From NCBI RefSeq assembly GCF_016864555.1, contig NZ_CP044011.1, positions 2,127,501 through 2,191,500 on the forward strand: DNA of 64,000 nucleotides. Reading direction: 5' to 3'. Under the pieces are notes generated by a model, which saw only the letters and a list, made by a program, of their open reading frames with translations, did not search any database and was not told where the DNA came from. The position numbers and the translations under genes are program-made. Shown piece after piece: positions 1-9,892 of the stretch (positions are counted from its first letter, which is position 1; the number at the start of each line of letters is the position of its first letter). The stretch comes from Sinorhizobium sp. BG8. Its GTDB lineage: Bacteria > Pseudomonadota > Alphaproteobacteria > Rhizobiales > Rhizobiaceae.

Positions 1-88
1 CGCCAAATCAGTGTGTTAGTGTGTGCATGGCGCGAGTGGTCGGAATCGGCCATGCGCGGCAGGGCCTTTTCGAGCGCGGGGAGCAGTC

Positions 89-2965
89 ATGGCAGAAATA
101 CTGGCACTCGTCGGTGTGATTCTGGCAATCGCGGCGATGAATGCGGCGCGCAAGAATTCCGCGAGGTTAGAGCAGGACATCCTCGCGCTGAGGCAGGAGG
201 TCGAGGCCCTGAAACGGGGCGAGCCGCTGCCAGCTGCCGATATGTCCGAAGCCGAATCGGTCGGGAACATCGCGGAGGCGGCGGAAACGGCCGGGGAACC
301 GACCGAGGAGTTCGCGAGCCCCTGGGCGCGTGCGAGAGAGAACCGCGAGAAAGTGGACGCTGCAGGCCTCGCCGTTTCTGCAAAGGCGGGAGCGGATGCG
401 GCAGGTGCCTCCACGTCCCTGAGCGAAGCGGGCGACGTGCCCGAAGGCGCTCGTGTCGCCGGGCAGGCGGGAGAAAGCCTGGAAAGCCGCATTGGCGCAC
501 GCTGGGCCGTGTGGGTCGGCGGACTTGCGCTCGCCCTCGGCGGCGTCTTCATGGTCAAGTATTCGATCGAGAGCGGCCTGCTGAGCCCGGCGGTGCGCCT
601 TTCGCTGGCGGCCGCCTTCGGCCTCTTGCTCCTCGCCGGCGGCGAAGTCATACGGCGCCGGGCCCAACCGCTGCTGCCGAACGAATTCCGCAACGCGATG
701 ATCCCCGGCATCCTCACGGCTGCGGGTGCGGTCACCCTGTTCGGCGCCACCTATGTCGCCCACGGGTTTTATGGATACTTCGGCTCGTTCACGGCCTTTT
801 TGCTCTTGTCCCTGGTGGCGTTCGCCACGATCGGCCTCTCGCTCCTGCACGGGCAGGCGCTGGCGGGGCTCGGCCTGCTCGGCTCCATGACCGTGCCGCT
901 CCTCGTCGCGACGGAGAGGCCAAGCGTCTGGGGGCTGTTCGGCTTCCTGACGCTCACCTGGCTCGCGACCCTCGTCGCGTCGCGGCTGCGGCGATGGACA
1001 GTCGTGCCCTCGCTCGGCAATCTTGGCCTCGGTCTGTGGTCGGTGTTGTACCTCAGCCAGGCCGTACCGGTCGAAAGCACGCCGGTCGTTCTGTCGCTTG
1101 CGGTCATGCTCGCCGGACTGGGGCTTCTCTGGCCGGCCGGCGCGGACGCTGCCGAATCGGCGCCGGAGACGGCACACGCTTCCGGGGACGCATCACCGGA
1201 TGCACCTGTTGCGGCCGAAGCGCCATGGCGTCGTTTCCTTGCGCCGCAGGGGATAGCATTGCCGCTTTCCGGATCCCTTGCCGTGCTTCTGCCGGCGCTG
1301 GTCCTTGCGGCCATGGCTCCGGCGCTTCCGCGGGGCGGACTGTCCTTCGCCCTCCTCATCGCCGCGCTTGCCGTCCTTGGATGCCTGCGCGGCTGGGCGG
1401 CCTTGCCGGCGATCCTTGCGTCCGTCGGCGCGCTCCTCGGAACGGTCATTCTTGCCGTGCTTCCCGGTGGCGTCCCGATCGACACGTTGCTTGGAGAAGG
1501 CGCCCTGCCGGACACTGCGGGGGTTGCCTCTGCAGTTGGTAGGCTCCCCGTCGGCGAGGTGCTCGGCCTTTCCGCGACCCTCGGGCTGGCCGGAGCGGCG
1601 GCACTTACGCTCTTCCGCCGTCGCCTTCCGCCCTTCGCGGCGCTGTGGAGCATTCTCATGACGGCGACGCCGCTGGCGCTGGCGGCGATCAGCTTCCTCG
1701 CCTTCGGCAATCTGAGCTTCGATCTCGGGCACGGCCTCTTCGCGCTCGCGTTCGGCGCCGTGCTGCTGGCAGGCGCGGAGATGCTGGGCAGGGGATGGGA
1801 CGAGAGCGACACGCGGTACCTTCCGTTGTGGGCGCTCGTATCCGGCGGCTTTGCCTTCCTTTGCCTCGGCGTGCATGCCCTGACCGACGGCCTTGCGACC
1901 ACGCTTCTCGTCTCCGCGCTCGGCATGGCGGCGGTCGTGGTCACCCGCCTTCGCCGCTGGCCGGTGCTTCCCTGGATCATGGTCGCGGCCGCGGTCGTGG
2001 TCGCGGGCCGGATTGCCTGGGAGCCGACGATCGTGGGTGCTGCCGCACTTTCGAAGACGCCTGTCTTCAATCAGCTTCTCGCCGGCTACGGCGTACCCGC
2101 GTTGCTGCTGGTGCTGGCCGCCTACATGCTCCGCGCCTGGCCGGGCGAACGCGTGCGCAATCTTCTCCAGGCGCTCGCGAGCCTTTTCGCCCTCCTGACC
2201 GCGGCTATCCTCGTCCGTCACGCGATGAACGGCGGGGTGCTGGACAGTGCCTTCCCGACGCTCGGCGAACAGTCCGTCTACACCCTTCTTGCCGCGGGCG
2301 CTTCCGCCGTGCTGATGACGCTGGACATAAGGTCTCCGAGCCCCACCTTCCGTTTCGGTTCCATGGTCATCGGCGCCGTCTCGATGCTCTCGATCCTTCT
2401 CGCCCATTTCATCGGTCTCAATCCGTATTTCACCGGCGAGCCCACGGGGTCGATTCCATTCTTCAACCTTCTTCTCGTCGGCTATCTCCTGCCTGGAGTG
2501 GCCTTCGCGGGCCTCGCCTTCTATGCCCGCGACAAGCGGCCGGCACCCTATGTGATGATGCTTGCGCTGACGGGCGCGGCCCTCGTCTTTGCCTGGGTCA
2601 CGCTCTCGGTCCGTCGCTACTGGCACGGGGAAGGCATTGCCGACTGGAAGGGGTTCCTGCAGGGAGAGACCTACACCTATTCGGTGGTCTGGCTCTTGCT
2701 CGGCGTGCTGCTCCTCATCGCCGGCTCGCGGTTCGACGCAAAGAGCATCCGCCTCTCATCCGCCGCGCTGGTGCTGATCGCCGTGGTCAAGGTCTTCCTG
2801 ATCGACATGTCGAACCTCGAAGGCATCCTGCGTGCGCTCTCCTTCATCGGGCTCGGCGCCGTGCTGATCGGCATAGGTCTCTTCTATCAGAAGGTGCTGT
2901 CCGGAAAGGGCAGGGCCGGGCAGGTGTCGCCGCCTGCGGAACTGAGGACCGGAGATGGAACGTGA
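89..2965 (+). CDS. DUF2339 family polytopic membrane protein
   Basis: A 958-residue inner-membrane protein. Residues about 1-17 are hydrophobic, residues 18-45 form a short coiled coil (LEQDILALRQEVEALKRGE), residues 50-145 are an Ala/Glu-rich linker, and the rest is one hydrophobic segment after another (well over 20 membrane spans). This architecture is that of the DUF2339 family, whose function is unknown. The ATG at 89 is preferred over an in-frame ATG at 23 because GGGGAG lies just upstream of it and the protein then starts directly with the first hydrophobic helix. No co-transcribed neighbour can be assigned because the window begins just upstream. Confidence 0.85.
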   Translation: MAEILALVGVILAIAAMNAARKNSARLEQDILALRQEVEALKRGEPLPAADMSEAESVGNIAEAAETAGEPTEEFASPWARARENREKVDAAGLAVSAKAGADAAGASTSLSEAGDVPEGARVAGQAGESLESRIGARWAVWVGGLALALGGVFMVKYSIESGLLSPAVRLSLAAAFGLLLLAGGEVIRRRAQPLLPNEFRNAMIPGILTAAGAVTLFGATYVAHGFYGYFGSFTAFLLLSLVAFATIGLSLLHGQALAGLGLLGSMTVPLLVATERPSVWGLFGFLTLTWLATLVASRLRRWTVVPSLGNLGLGLWSVLYLSQAVPVESTPVVLSLAVMLAGLGLLWPAGADAAESAPETAHASGDASPDAPVAAEAPWRRFLAPQGIALPLSGSLAVLLPALVLAAMAPALPRGGLSFALLIAALAVLGCLRGWAALPAILASVGALLGTVILAVLPGGVPIDTLLGEGALPDTAGVASAVGRLPVGEVLGLSATLGLAGAAALTLFRRRLPPFAALWSILMTATPLALAAISFLAFGNLSFDLGHGLFALAFGAVLLAGAEMLGRGWDESDTRYLPLWALVSGGFAFLCLGVHALTDGLATTLLVSALGMAAVVVTRLRRWPVLPWIMVAAAVVVAGRIAWEPTIVGAAALSKTPVFNQLLAGYGVPALLLVLAAYMLRAWPGERVRNLLQALASLFALLTAAILVRHAMNGGVLDSAFPTLGEQSVYTLLAAGASAVLMTLDIRSPSPTFRFGSMVIGAVSMLSILLAHFIGLNPYFTGEPTGSIPFFNLLLVGYLLPGVAFAGLAFYARDKRPAPYVMMLALTGAALVFAWVTLSVRRYWHGEGIADWKGFLQGETYTYSVVWLLLGVLLLIAGSRFDAKSIRLSSAALVLIAVVKVFLIDMSNLEGILRALSFIGLGAVLIGIGLFYQKVLSGKGRAGQVSPPAELRTGDGT

Positions 2966-3010
2966 TCGGAACGAACGTTTTAAGGCTCCTGTCCGGTTGG
3001 CGAGGATGAG

Positions 3011-3027
3011 CCATCCGCGAAGGATGG
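3011..3027. terminator. Hairpin between the DUF2339 gene and the 24-residue peptide gene
   Basis: The arms CCATCC and GGATGG surround a five-base loop (gcgaa). It sits in the convergent gap between the DUF2339 stop (2965) and the stop of the small peptide (3038), where a bidirectional terminator would be expected. No clear T tract follows on either strand, so this is only a plausible terminator. Confidence 0.4.
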
Positions 3028-3037
3028 GGCGGCTTCC

Positions 3038-3112
3038 TCAGTGCGGAAGTATTACCAGCAGTGCCGACATCACGATGCAGGCAAGCACCGACAACTCTAT
3101 TGCGAATTTCAT
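3038..3112 (-). CDS. 24-residue single-span membrane peptide
   Basis: A very short reading frame (MKFAIELSV... ending in ILPH) that is almost entirely hydrophobic after the first six residues, so it could form one transmembrane helix. Its start is preceded by a perfect AGGAGG eight bases upstream, one of the strongest ribosome binding sites in the window. It lies in a 411-bp stretch without other genes, and a CCATCC/GGATGG hairpin lies just beyond its stop. No homolog is recognised; the call rests on the ribosome binding site, composition and position only. Confidence 0.5.
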   Translation of the reverse strand: MKFAIELSVLACIVMSALLVILPH

Positions 3113-3376
3113 GGCACGGTCCTCCTGACACTGCCGCTCAACGCGCCAGGAGGTCCGAGGTTCCACTGCACTGGGCCAGGCTTTGCAACTGGCGAATCCG
3201 ATGGGATCGGTGAAGCCTGGGGCGCGACGGTGGCATGCCTTGACGCTGCCCGTTTCTACTGGGTTGCGTCGGTCGACCGGGCGGTTGTCGGACAGCCTTT
3301 AACGACACCTTAAAGACGTGCTGCTAGACCGCTCGGACGGCCTTGCATGCATCGTGGCCGGTCGGATGGCAGGGGT

Positions 3377-4447
3377 ATGGACGAGACGCGTCACATCACA
3401 AGCCTTGATGGCCTGCGCGGCATAGCCGCGTCGCTGGTTCTCGTGTCACATGTCCACCTCATCTTTCCGTCGCTTGGACCTTTGCCCTTCACGGATATCG
3501 GCAGCGAGGCAGTTGCGGTCTTCTTCGCCCTCAGCGGCTTCCTGATGGCCTATCTCTATGGCACTCGTCCCCTGACGCGTGCGGCTGCGCAGGATTTCCT
3601 GGTGAGTCGGTTCGCGCGGATCTATCCCGTCTACTTCGTCGCGGTCTGCCTCGGCGTCCTGCTCTCCGCCGTTCCCGGTCTCGGCTACATCCATCCCATT
3701 TCCGGACTGACCGAAATCGTGCGCCACGTGATGATGCTCGGCTCGAGCGGCGTGCTCTGGTCGGTGCCTCCCGAGATACAGTTCTACCTTCTCTTTCCTG
3801 TGATCTGGCTTGTGCTGTCGAATCCCTTGCGCCACCAGGGAATCGCGATCGCGATTGCCGCCTTCCTTGCCGTCGATGCCTTGCTTGGCTTCCCGGGGCC
3901 GGGAATTCTTATCCCGTCCAAGCTGCCCTACTTCCTTCTCGGTGTGGTGGCCGGCCGGCTTCACCTCGCCTGGCGCGAGGCGCCGCGACCCGCCTGGACA
4001 GGCGTTCTGGCTATCGTGCTTTTTGCGTTTCTCTTCACCTACAGGCAGCTCTTTCCGGACGCGGCGGTCAATCCCTGGGGTCTGCCGTCGGCTTTGGCCG
4101 CCGCCCTCGTCGTATCGCTCGCCGCCCGCGAGCATCCGGCCTCCGCATGGCTGCTGTCCTCCCGACCGCTTCGCTTTGCCGGTGCCGTCAGCTTCTCGCT
4201 CTACCTGTTCCATGTGCCGGTCATGTTCCTCACCAGAGAGACGTTTTCCGGTCTGTTGCCCGAACCTCTTCTGTTGGTGCTCGCGACTGCAAACGCCTTC
4301 CTCGCGGCGTGGGTGAGCTACCACGTGATCGAGACACCGTCGCGCCGCATGCTCGTCTCGCTCTGGCGGAAACGACGCGCGATCCGTCCTGCGGACGACC
4401 GCATAGATCTCTCGCGCCTGCCGGCGGACACGCAGCGGATCCACTGA
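3377..4447 (+). CDS. Acyltransferase 3 (OafA/YrhL-type) membrane protein
   Basis: A 356-residue polytopic membrane protein of the acyltransferase-3 family, which moves acetyl or other acyl groups onto cell-surface polysaccharides or lipids. The N-terminus has the family motif SLDGLRGIAASLVLVSH with the catalytic-type His, followed by FFALSGFLMAY, the SRFARIYPVYF motif and about ten hydrophobic segments; the C-terminus is a short basic tail. The ATG at 3377 puts the motif about ten residues from the start as usual; an in-frame ATG at 3347 is possible. The acceptor substrate cannot be inferred, since no polysaccharide genes flank it. Confidence 0.85.
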   Translation: MDETRHITSLDGLRGIAASLVLVSHVHLIFPSLGPLPFTDIGSEAVAVFFALSGFLMAYLYGTRPLTRAAAQDFLVSRFARIYPVYFVAVCLGVLLSAVPGLGYIHPISGLTEIVRHVMMLGSSGVLWSVPPEIQFYLLFPVIWLVLSNPLRHQGIAIAIAAFLAVDALLGFPGPGILIPSKLPYFLLGVVAGRLHLAWREAPRPAWTGVLAIVLFAFLFTYRQLFPDAAVNPWGLPSALAAALVVSLAAREHPASAWLLSSRPLRFAGAVSFSLYLFHVPVMFLTRETFSGLLPEPLLLVLATANAFLAAWVSYHVIETPSRRMLVSLWRKRRAIRPADDRIDLSRLPADTQRIH

Positions 4448-4535
4448 CCTTCGAGCGATTTGCCCGGTTCCGGTTGCATGAATTATCCGGTAGAGAAAAG
4501 GTAATCTCTTCCGCCCAACACTCCTCTCGTCCCGG

Positions 4536-5405
4536 ATGAACAGCATGGCCTCGAACGCACTGACCGTATCCGGTCTCAACATCCATCCCCTGAAAAGCGG
4601 CCGCGCCATTGCGGTCCCGCAGGCCGAGGTCCGGCTCGACGGATTTCGTGGCGATCGCCGCTTCATGGTGGTCCAGCCGGATAGTCGGTTCATAACGCAG
4701 AGGGAGCTCCAACTGCTTGCCCGGGTCGAAGCCCGCGAGGTCGAGAACGGCATTCGTCTTGCCATGGAGGGACGCGAGTTGACGGCGACCTTCGATCCGT
4801 CCGCGCGGATGGACGTTACCGTCTGGGACAGCGCCGTCAGTGCCGCCGTTGCCGGCGAGGACGTGAGCGCGACGCTTTCCGAGTGGTTCGGACAACCCGT
4901 CAGGCTGGTGCACATGGACGCGCAAGCACGACGGTCGGTCGGGGCCGATTGGGCGGGCGAAGCGGCTGACGTCGGCTTCGCCGATGGATTTCCCATCCTC
5001 GTCACCACCACCGGCTCGCTCGCCGACCTGAACCGCACACTTGTCGCCAAGGGCCAGGAACCCGTCGGCATGGACCGTTTCCGCACGAACATTCTCGTGG
5101 AGTGCGACGAGCCCTGGGCAGAGGATTTCTGGCCGGCAATCGAAATCAACGGCATCGTCTTTGATCTTGTGAAGCCCTGCGCGCGCTGCATCATGACGAC
5201 CCAGGACCAGGTGACTGGCGATCGCATCGGCGGCAATCCGATCCAGGGCCTGGCGGAAAAGCGCATGTCGGCCGATCGCCGCGTGCCCGGTGTGCTCTTC
5301 GGCTGGAACGCCGTGCCGCGCGGCACCGGCGTGATCAACCTCGGCGATGCGGTCGCCGTGCATGGGGTTCGTGGTGAACGCTGGCCGATGAAGGTGAGGG
5401 CCTGA
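4536..5405 (+). CDS. MOSC domain-containing protein with N-terminal beta-barrel
   Basis: A 289-residue protein with the MOSC N-terminal barrel (GLNIHPLKSGRAI, residues about 10-22, then GDRRFMVVQPD) and a C-terminal MOSC domain containing the family Cys motif KPCARCIMTTQDQ (about residues 211-223). MOSC proteins relate to the molybdenum-cofactor sulfurase C-terminal domain; bacterial members such as YcbX handle N-hydroxylated compounds. No ferredoxin domain is fused here, unlike E. coli YcbX. ATG 4536 is used; ATG 4545 is also possible. It appears to be a single-gene unit. Confidence 0.85.
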   Translation: MNSMASNALTVSGLNIHPLKSGRAIAVPQAEVRLDGFRGDRRFMVVQPDSRFITQRELQLLARVEAREVENGIRLAMEGRELTATFDPSARMDVTVWDSAVSAAVAGEDVSATLSEWFGQPVRLVHMDAQARRSVGADWAGEAADVGFADGFPILVTTTGSLADLNRTLVAKGQEPVGMDRFRTNILVECDEPWAEDFWPAIEINGIVFDLVKPCARCIMTTQDQVTGDRIGGNPIQGLAEKRMSADRRVPGVLFGWNAVPRGTGVINLGDAVAVHGVRGERWPMKVRA

Positions 5406-5513
5406 ACGGCAGCCGGGTGCCATCAGTGCCGTTGATCGCGCGGTCAATTTAATTCACTTTTTGAAATGCGTGACCGCACGTATTTTGGCGCTTCGAATCC
5501 CCGGAGGAAGTCA

Positions 5514-6752
5514 ATGTCCGTGCCATCGTCCCTATCCCAGAGGTCTGCCTCGAGCCCGTCCATGCCGTGGACGATCATCGCTGCCGGTTCGATCATTGCC
5601 ATGCTGACCTTCGGCCCCCGGTCGGCCATGGGGTTCTTCCAGTTGCCTATGCTGCAGGATACCGGTTGGGACCGGACCACCTTCGGACTGGCGATGGCAT
5701 TGCAAAACCTTTGCTGGGGTTTGAGCCAGCCCTTCTTCGGCGCAATCGCTGACAAGTTCGGAACCTGGCGCGTTCTTGCCATGTCCGGCATCATCTACTC
5801 TACCGGTCTGTTCCTCATGTCGCTCGGCTCATCGCCGGCCTGGCTCTACATCGGCGGGGGCGTGCTTGTGGGCCTTGGCGTCGGTGCCGGTTCCTTCGGT
5901 ATCATCCTCTCTTCCTTTGCCCGGAACGTGAGCCCGGAACAGCGTTCGATGGCCTTTGGCCTTGGTACGGCCGCGGGCTCCGCGGGCATGTTCCTGTTCG
6001 CCCCATTGAGCCAGGGCCTGATCTCCGCCTACGGCTGGTCCGACGGCCTCGTCTATCTGGGGCTGATGATGCTGGTGGTGCCGGTTTTCGCCATTCCGCT
6101 GCGCGGCAATTCGTCGTCGGGACGGCAGGCTGAAGCCGCCTTCAAACAGACCGTCGGTGAGGCATTGAAAGAGGCCCTCGGTCACAAGAGCTACCTGCTG
6201 CTTGTCTCCGGCTTCTTCGTCTGTGGCTATCAGGTGGCTTTCATCACGGCGCATTTCCCTGCCTATATCGGCGATATAGGCATCGATGCGCGCTATGCGG
6301 TGATCGCGCTGGCACTGATCGGCTTCTTCAACATCATCGGTTCGCTTGCCGCGGGCGTCATCGGCCAGCACTACTCGAAGCCCTATTTCCTCGCGCTGAT
6401 CTATCTGGCGCGCTCTGTTGCGGTGGCGGCCTTTCTGCTCGTGCCGGCGACGCCGACGACGGTCATCGTCTTTGCGATCGTCATGGGCCTGCTGTGGCTT
6501 TCCACCGTGCCGCCGACGAACGGGCTGGTCGCGATCATGTTCGGAACCCGGCATCTCGGGCTCCTCGGGGGCATTGTCTTCCTGTCGCACCAGGTCGGTT
6601 CATTCCTGGGCGTGTGGATGGGAGGCTACCTGTACGACCACTTCGGCACCTACGATCCGGTCTGGTGGCTGGGTGCTGCCCTTGGCGTGTTTGCCGCCGT
6701 CGTACATTGGCCGATACAGGAGCGAAGCGTGGTGCGGCCTGCTGCCGCATGA
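5514..6752 (+). CDS. MFS transporter
   Basis: A 412-residue major facilitator superfamily transporter with twelve predicted spans in two six-helix halves. The loop after helix 2 reads [13 protein letters not shown], matching the MFS signature G-x-x-x-D-R/K-x-G-R/K, and the central loop (about residues 200-220) is polar. The ATG at 5514 is chosen over one 48 bases upstream because an excellent ribosome binding site (GGAGGAAG) lies six bases before it. It resembles the oxalate/formate or monocarboxylate antiporter-like branch, but the substrate cannot be read from the sequence. Confidence 0.85.
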   Translation: MSVPSSLSQRSASSPSMPWTIIAAGSIIAMLTFGPRSAMGFFQLPMLQDTGWDRTTFGLAMALQNLCWGLSQPFFGAIADKFGTWRVLAMSGIIYSTGLFLMSLGSSPAWLYIGGGVLVGLGVGAGSFGIILSSFARNVSPEQRSMAFGLGTAAGSAGMFLFAPLSQGLISAYGWSDGLVYLGLMMLVVPVFAIPLRGNSSSGRQAEAAFKQTVGEALKEALGHKSYLLLVSGFFVCGYQVAFITAHFPAYIGDIGIDARYAVIALALIGFFNIIGSLAAGVIGQHYSKPYFLALIYLARSVAVAAFLLVPATPTTVIVFAIVMGLLWLSTVPPTNGLVAIMFGTRHLGLLGGIVFLSHQVGSFLGVWMGGYLYDHFGTYDPVWWLGAALGVFAAVVHWPIQERSVVRPAAA

Positions 6753-6768
6753 CCCGCCAGATCAGGCG

Positions 6769-6790
6769 CTCCCCGAAAAAAAACGGGGAG
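6769..6790 (+). terminator. Hairpin with A8 loop after the MFS gene
   Basis: A CTCCCCG/CGGGGAG stem encloses a loop of eight A residues, 16 bases after the MFS stop codon. The position suits a terminator, but there is no T tract after it on the plus strand. Confidence 0.4.
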
Positions 6791-6862
6791 TGCGATCCTT
6801 GCAATGTGTCACAAATCTTTCTAAATCAGCCGTACCGGCATCGCCGGTTTTGTTTTGCAGCC

Positions 6863-6885
6863 ATTATGCTCACAATGAGCATAAT
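6863..6885. promoter_or_regulatory. Perfect palindrome upstream of nadA, likely NadQ operator
   Basis: Ten-base arms ATTATGCTCA and TGAGCATAAT are perfectly complementary around a three-base spacer CAA. The site ends 37 bases before the nadA start, in an AT-rich leader unlike the surrounding coding DNA. Dyads of this kind precede NAD-synthesis genes in Rhizobiales, and a NadQ-type regulator is encoded about 5 kb downstream, so repressor control of nadABC is inferred. The binding protein itself cannot be proven from sequence. Confidence 0.7.
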
Positions 6886-6921
6886 TCAAGTGCCGCCCGG
6901 ATCGGGCGGAAGGAGGGTCCC

Positions 6922-8001
6922 ATGTCCACTCTGGCTCGCTCGAAGGAAAAGGCAGAGATCGCCCATCCCCCGACAGCCGCCGAGCGTTTCGGCGTTCTCG
7001 ACATGCCGGACCTCACCTATACGCCCGAGGTGGCGCGCGAGACGGAGCATCTCTACGAGCGTGTCAGCCAGTTCATTCCCGCCATCGAGTGGCCCGTCTA
7101 TGCGCCCTATGTGCATGCGATCAACCGGCTGAAGAAAGAGCGCGGCGCGGTCATCCTGGCGCACAACTACCAGACGCCCGAGATCTTCCATTGCGTAGCC
7201 GACATCGTCGGCGATTCGCTTCAGCTGGCGCGGGATGCCACCAAGGTGGACGCTGAGATCATCATCCAGTGCGGCGTGCATTTCATGGCGGAAACGTCGA
7301 AGCTGCTCAATCCTGAAAAGACCGTGCTGATCCCCGATGCGAAGGCAGGATGCTCGCTGTCGGAATCGATCACCGGCGCCGACGTGCGGCTGCTGAAGCA
7401 GCGCTATCCGGGCGTGCCTGTCGTCACCTACGTCAACACGTCCGCCGACGTGAAGGCCGAGACCGACATCTGCTGCACCTCGTCCAATGTGCTTGCCGTC
7501 GTCGAAAGCCTCGAGAGCGACACGGTGCTCTGCATCCCGGACGAATATCTGGCGATGAACGTCGCCCGCCAGACGAACAAGAAGATCCTGACCTGGAAAG
7601 GCCACTGCGAGGTCCACGAACGCTTCACGGCCGCCGAGCTCCTTGCCTACAAGGAAGCAGACCCGTCGATCGAGATCATCGGCCATCCCGAGTGCCATCC
7701 GGACGTGATCGCCGTCTGCGACTTCTCCGGCTCCACTGCCGGCATGATCAACTACGTCAAGGACAGACGCCCGCCGCGCGTGCTTCTCGTCACCGAATGC
7801 TCCATGGCGTCCAACATCCAGGCCGAGGTGAAGGGCGTCGATTTCATCAAGCCGTGCAATCTCTGTCCGCACATGAAACGCATCACGCTGCCGAAGATCC
7901 TCGACAGCCTGGTCAACATGACGGAGGAGGTTCTGGTCGATCCGGCGATCGCCGGCCGCGCCCGCCTCGCCGTGGAGCGGATGGTGAACTTGAAGCAGTA
8001 G
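6922..8001 (+). CDS. nadA: Quinolinate synthase A
   Basis: A 359-residue enzyme condensing iminoaspartate with dihydroxyacetone phosphate to quinolinate, the second step of de novo NAD synthesis. The family motifs are clear: [11 protein letters not shown] near residue 80, [25 protein letters not shown] with the first cluster Cys, TECSMASNI, and [12 protein letters not shown] near the C-terminus with the last cluster Cys; together these bind a [4Fe-4S] cluster. The start is set by AGGAGGG six bases before ATG 6922; the reading frame stays open much further upstream but that part overlaps the MFS gene. It is first in nadABC and carries the palindrome in its leader. Confidence 0.97.
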   Translation: MSTLARSKEKAEIAHPPTAAERFGVLDMPDLTYTPEVARETEHLYERVSQFIPAIEWPVYAPYVHAINRLKKERGAVILAHNYQTPEIFHCVADIVGDSLQLARDATKVDAEIIIQCGVHFMAETSKLLNPEKTVLIPDAKAGCSLSESITGADVRLLKQRYPGVPVVTYVNTSADVKAETDICCTSSNVLAVVESLESDTVLCIPDEYLAMNVARQTNKKILTWKGHCEVHERFTAAELLAYKEADPSIEIIGHPECHPDVIAVCDFSGSTAGMINYVKDRRPPRVLLVTECSMASNIQAEVKGVDFIKPCNLCPHMKRITLPKILDSLVNMTEEVLVDPAIAGRARLAVERMVNLKQ

Positions 8002-8119
8002 GAGGCTGGCCCTTCCGTTTGAGGGAGGTGTCGGGGAAGGGAGTTGCGCCGTGAACCCTTCCTGGGCCTTAGGGCCACCCTTCCCTTGAGGGGAAGAGCC
8101 GGTGCCGGAGGAGAGTTGA
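8002..8119. repeat. Hairpin-rich spacer between nadA and nadB
   Basis: A 118-bp gap with several short inverted repeats: CTTCCC/GGGAAG around TTGAG (8090-8106), GGCC/GGCC in gggccttagggcc, and a further gagggaggtgtcggggaaggga block. The composition resembles the small palindromic intergenic elements scattered in rhizobial chromosomes. No second copy lies in this window, so repeat status is inferred. The nadB ribosome binding site (GGAGGAGAG) is at its right end. Confidence 0.35.
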
Positions 8120-9718
8120 ATGCCAAACGATAGTTTCCGCCCGCTGTCCTGGGATGCCATCGACGACATCGTCATCGTCGGCGGCGGACTTGCCGGCCTG
8201 TTCTGCGCGCTGAAGCTCAGCCCCCGCCCGGTGACCATCCTGGCGGCCGCGCCGATCGGGCAGGGCGCATCCTCCGCCTGGGCCCAGGGTGGGATCGCCG
8301 CAGCGATGAGCCCGGGCGACACGTTCGAAAAGCATGTGGCGGATACGCTCGAGGCCGGTGCAGGCATCGTCGACGAAAAGATGGCCCGTTCGATGGTCGT
8401 CGAGGGACCCGCCCGGATCCACGACCTCCTCGACTACGGCGTGCCTTTCGACCGCGATCTCGAGGGCCGGCTTGTGCTGTCGCGCGAGGCGGCGCATTCC
8501 GAACGCCGGATCGTACGCGTGAAGGGCGACATGGCCGGCAAGGCGATCATGGAGGCGTTGATCGCGGCCGTGCGCAAGACGCCGTCCATCCGCGTCCTCG
8601 AAGGCTATGTGGTCGAGGAACTGGTGCGCGAAGGCCGCTTCGTCTCCGGCGTCATCGCAAGGCCGGACGCCGGACAGTCCAAGAAACGCGTGCATTTTCC
8701 GGCGCGCGCCGTTGTCCTGTGCTCCGGCGGCGTCGGGCACCTCTATGCGGTCACGACGAACCCCTGGGAGGCCTGCGGCCAGGGCGTCGGTATGGCGGCG
8801 CGTGCGGGCGCCATCATCGCGGACCCTGAATTCGTCCAGTTTCACCCGACCGCGATCAACATCGGCCGCGACCCTGCGCCGCTCGCGACCGAGGCGCTCC
8901 GCGGCGACGGGGCGCATCTCGTCAACGCCGCCGGCAGGCGCTTCATGCTCGATATCCATCCGGACGCCGAACTTGCCCCGCGCGACATCGTATCCCGCGG
9001 CGTGTTTGCCGAGGTGCAGGCCGGACGCGGTGCCTTTCTCGACTGCACGAAAGCGGTCGGCCGGCATTTTCCGGAGATGTTCCCGACGGTCTACGCCTCC
9101 TGCAAGGCGGCCGGCATCGATCCCGTTGAACAGCCGATACCTGTCGTTCCGGCGGTTCACTACCACATGGGCGGCATCCTGACCGATGCGGAGGGACGCA
9201 CCTCCATCGACGGACTGTGGGCGGCCGGTGAAGTCACCTCCACCGGGGTGCACGGCGCCAACCGTCTCGCCTCCAACTCGCTGCTGGAGGCCGTCGTCTT
9301 CGCCGCGCGTATCGCCGAAAACATCAAGGGCTTCCTGCCCGAGCCGAAGATCAGCGACTGGGGCAAGAACGCAGACGAGAGCGATGATCTCGTGACCGTG
9401 GAAGACAGCCCCGCTCTCGCGAGGCTTCGTCGCATCATGAGCGAACATGTCGGCGTCATCCGCAACCGTACCGGACTGGTTTCCGCCATTCGCGAGATCG
9501 CCGTTCTCGAACGCGAAAACACCCGCATGCGCTTCCTCAATATCCTCACCACTGCCAAGCTGATTGCGGTCGGTGCGCTTCTGCGGGAAGAAAGCCGTGG
9601 CGGTCATTTCCGCTCCGATTGCCCCGAACAGCGCGCCGCCTGGAAGCGCCGCTCCTTCCTGACGCTTGCTGACGCCGACAGGGTCGTTGCGGAGCTCGCC
9701 GAGACAGAGGCTGCCTGA
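8120..9718 (+). CDS. nadB: L-aspartate oxidase
   Basis: A 532-residue flavoprotein oxidising L-aspartate to iminoaspartate, the first committed step of NAD synthesis, feeding NadA. The N-terminus has the FAD-binding motif [17 protein letters not shown] (residues 14-30), followed by [13 protein letters not shown], the active-site region [18 protein letters not shown], and [11 protein letters not shown] and [15 protein letters not shown] of the succinate dehydrogenase/fumarate reductase family. The C-terminal helical domain is present ([13 protein letters not shown]). The start has a strong GGAGGAGAG site. It is separated from nadC by 174 bases with no convincing gene. Confidence 0.97.
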   Translation: MPNDSFRPLSWDAIDDIVIVGGGLAGLFCALKLSPRPVTILAAAPIGQGASSAWAQGGIAAAMSPGDTFEKHVADTLEAGAGIVDEKMARSMVVEGPARIHDLLDYGVPFDRDLEGRLVLSREAAHSERRIVRVKGDMAGKAIMEALIAAVRKTPSIRVLEGYVVEELVREGRFVSGVIARPDAGQSKKRVHFPARAVVLCSGGVGHLYAVTTNPWEACGQGVGMAARAGAIIADPEFVQFHPTAINIGRDPAPLATEALRGDGAHLVNAAGRRFMLDIHPDAELAPRDIVSRGVFAEVQAGRGAFLDCTKAVGRHFPEMFPTVYASCKAAGIDPVEQPIPVVPAVHYHMGGILTDAEGRTSIDGLWAAGEVTSTGVHGANRLASNSLLEAVVFAARIAENIKGFLPEPKISDWGKNADESDDLVTVEDSPALARLRRIMSEHVGVIRNRTGLVSAIREIAVLERENTRMRFLNILTTAKLIAVGALLREESRGGHFRSDCPEQRAAWKRRSFLTLADADRVVAELAETEAA

Positions 9719-9892
9719 TCATGCCCCGGTCCGCGGCTGCGACCGACGAAGAGCGCCCATCGGCGATGCCATGAACGAACGGCATGCCGATGACCTCTTC
9801 TGCGCCGCGGAGGACGATCGCGAGCATTTTTCGCGTGCGGTCGGGCCCAAGATGGCGCAAGAACGACAAGACAACCCCAGAGGCTGAGTTCC

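Noticed and set aside
9771-9887. Possible 38-residue gene in the nadB-nadC gap (MNERHADDLF...)
   Set aside because: Weak start signal, odd composition, and overlap with other frames; looks like non-coding spacer.
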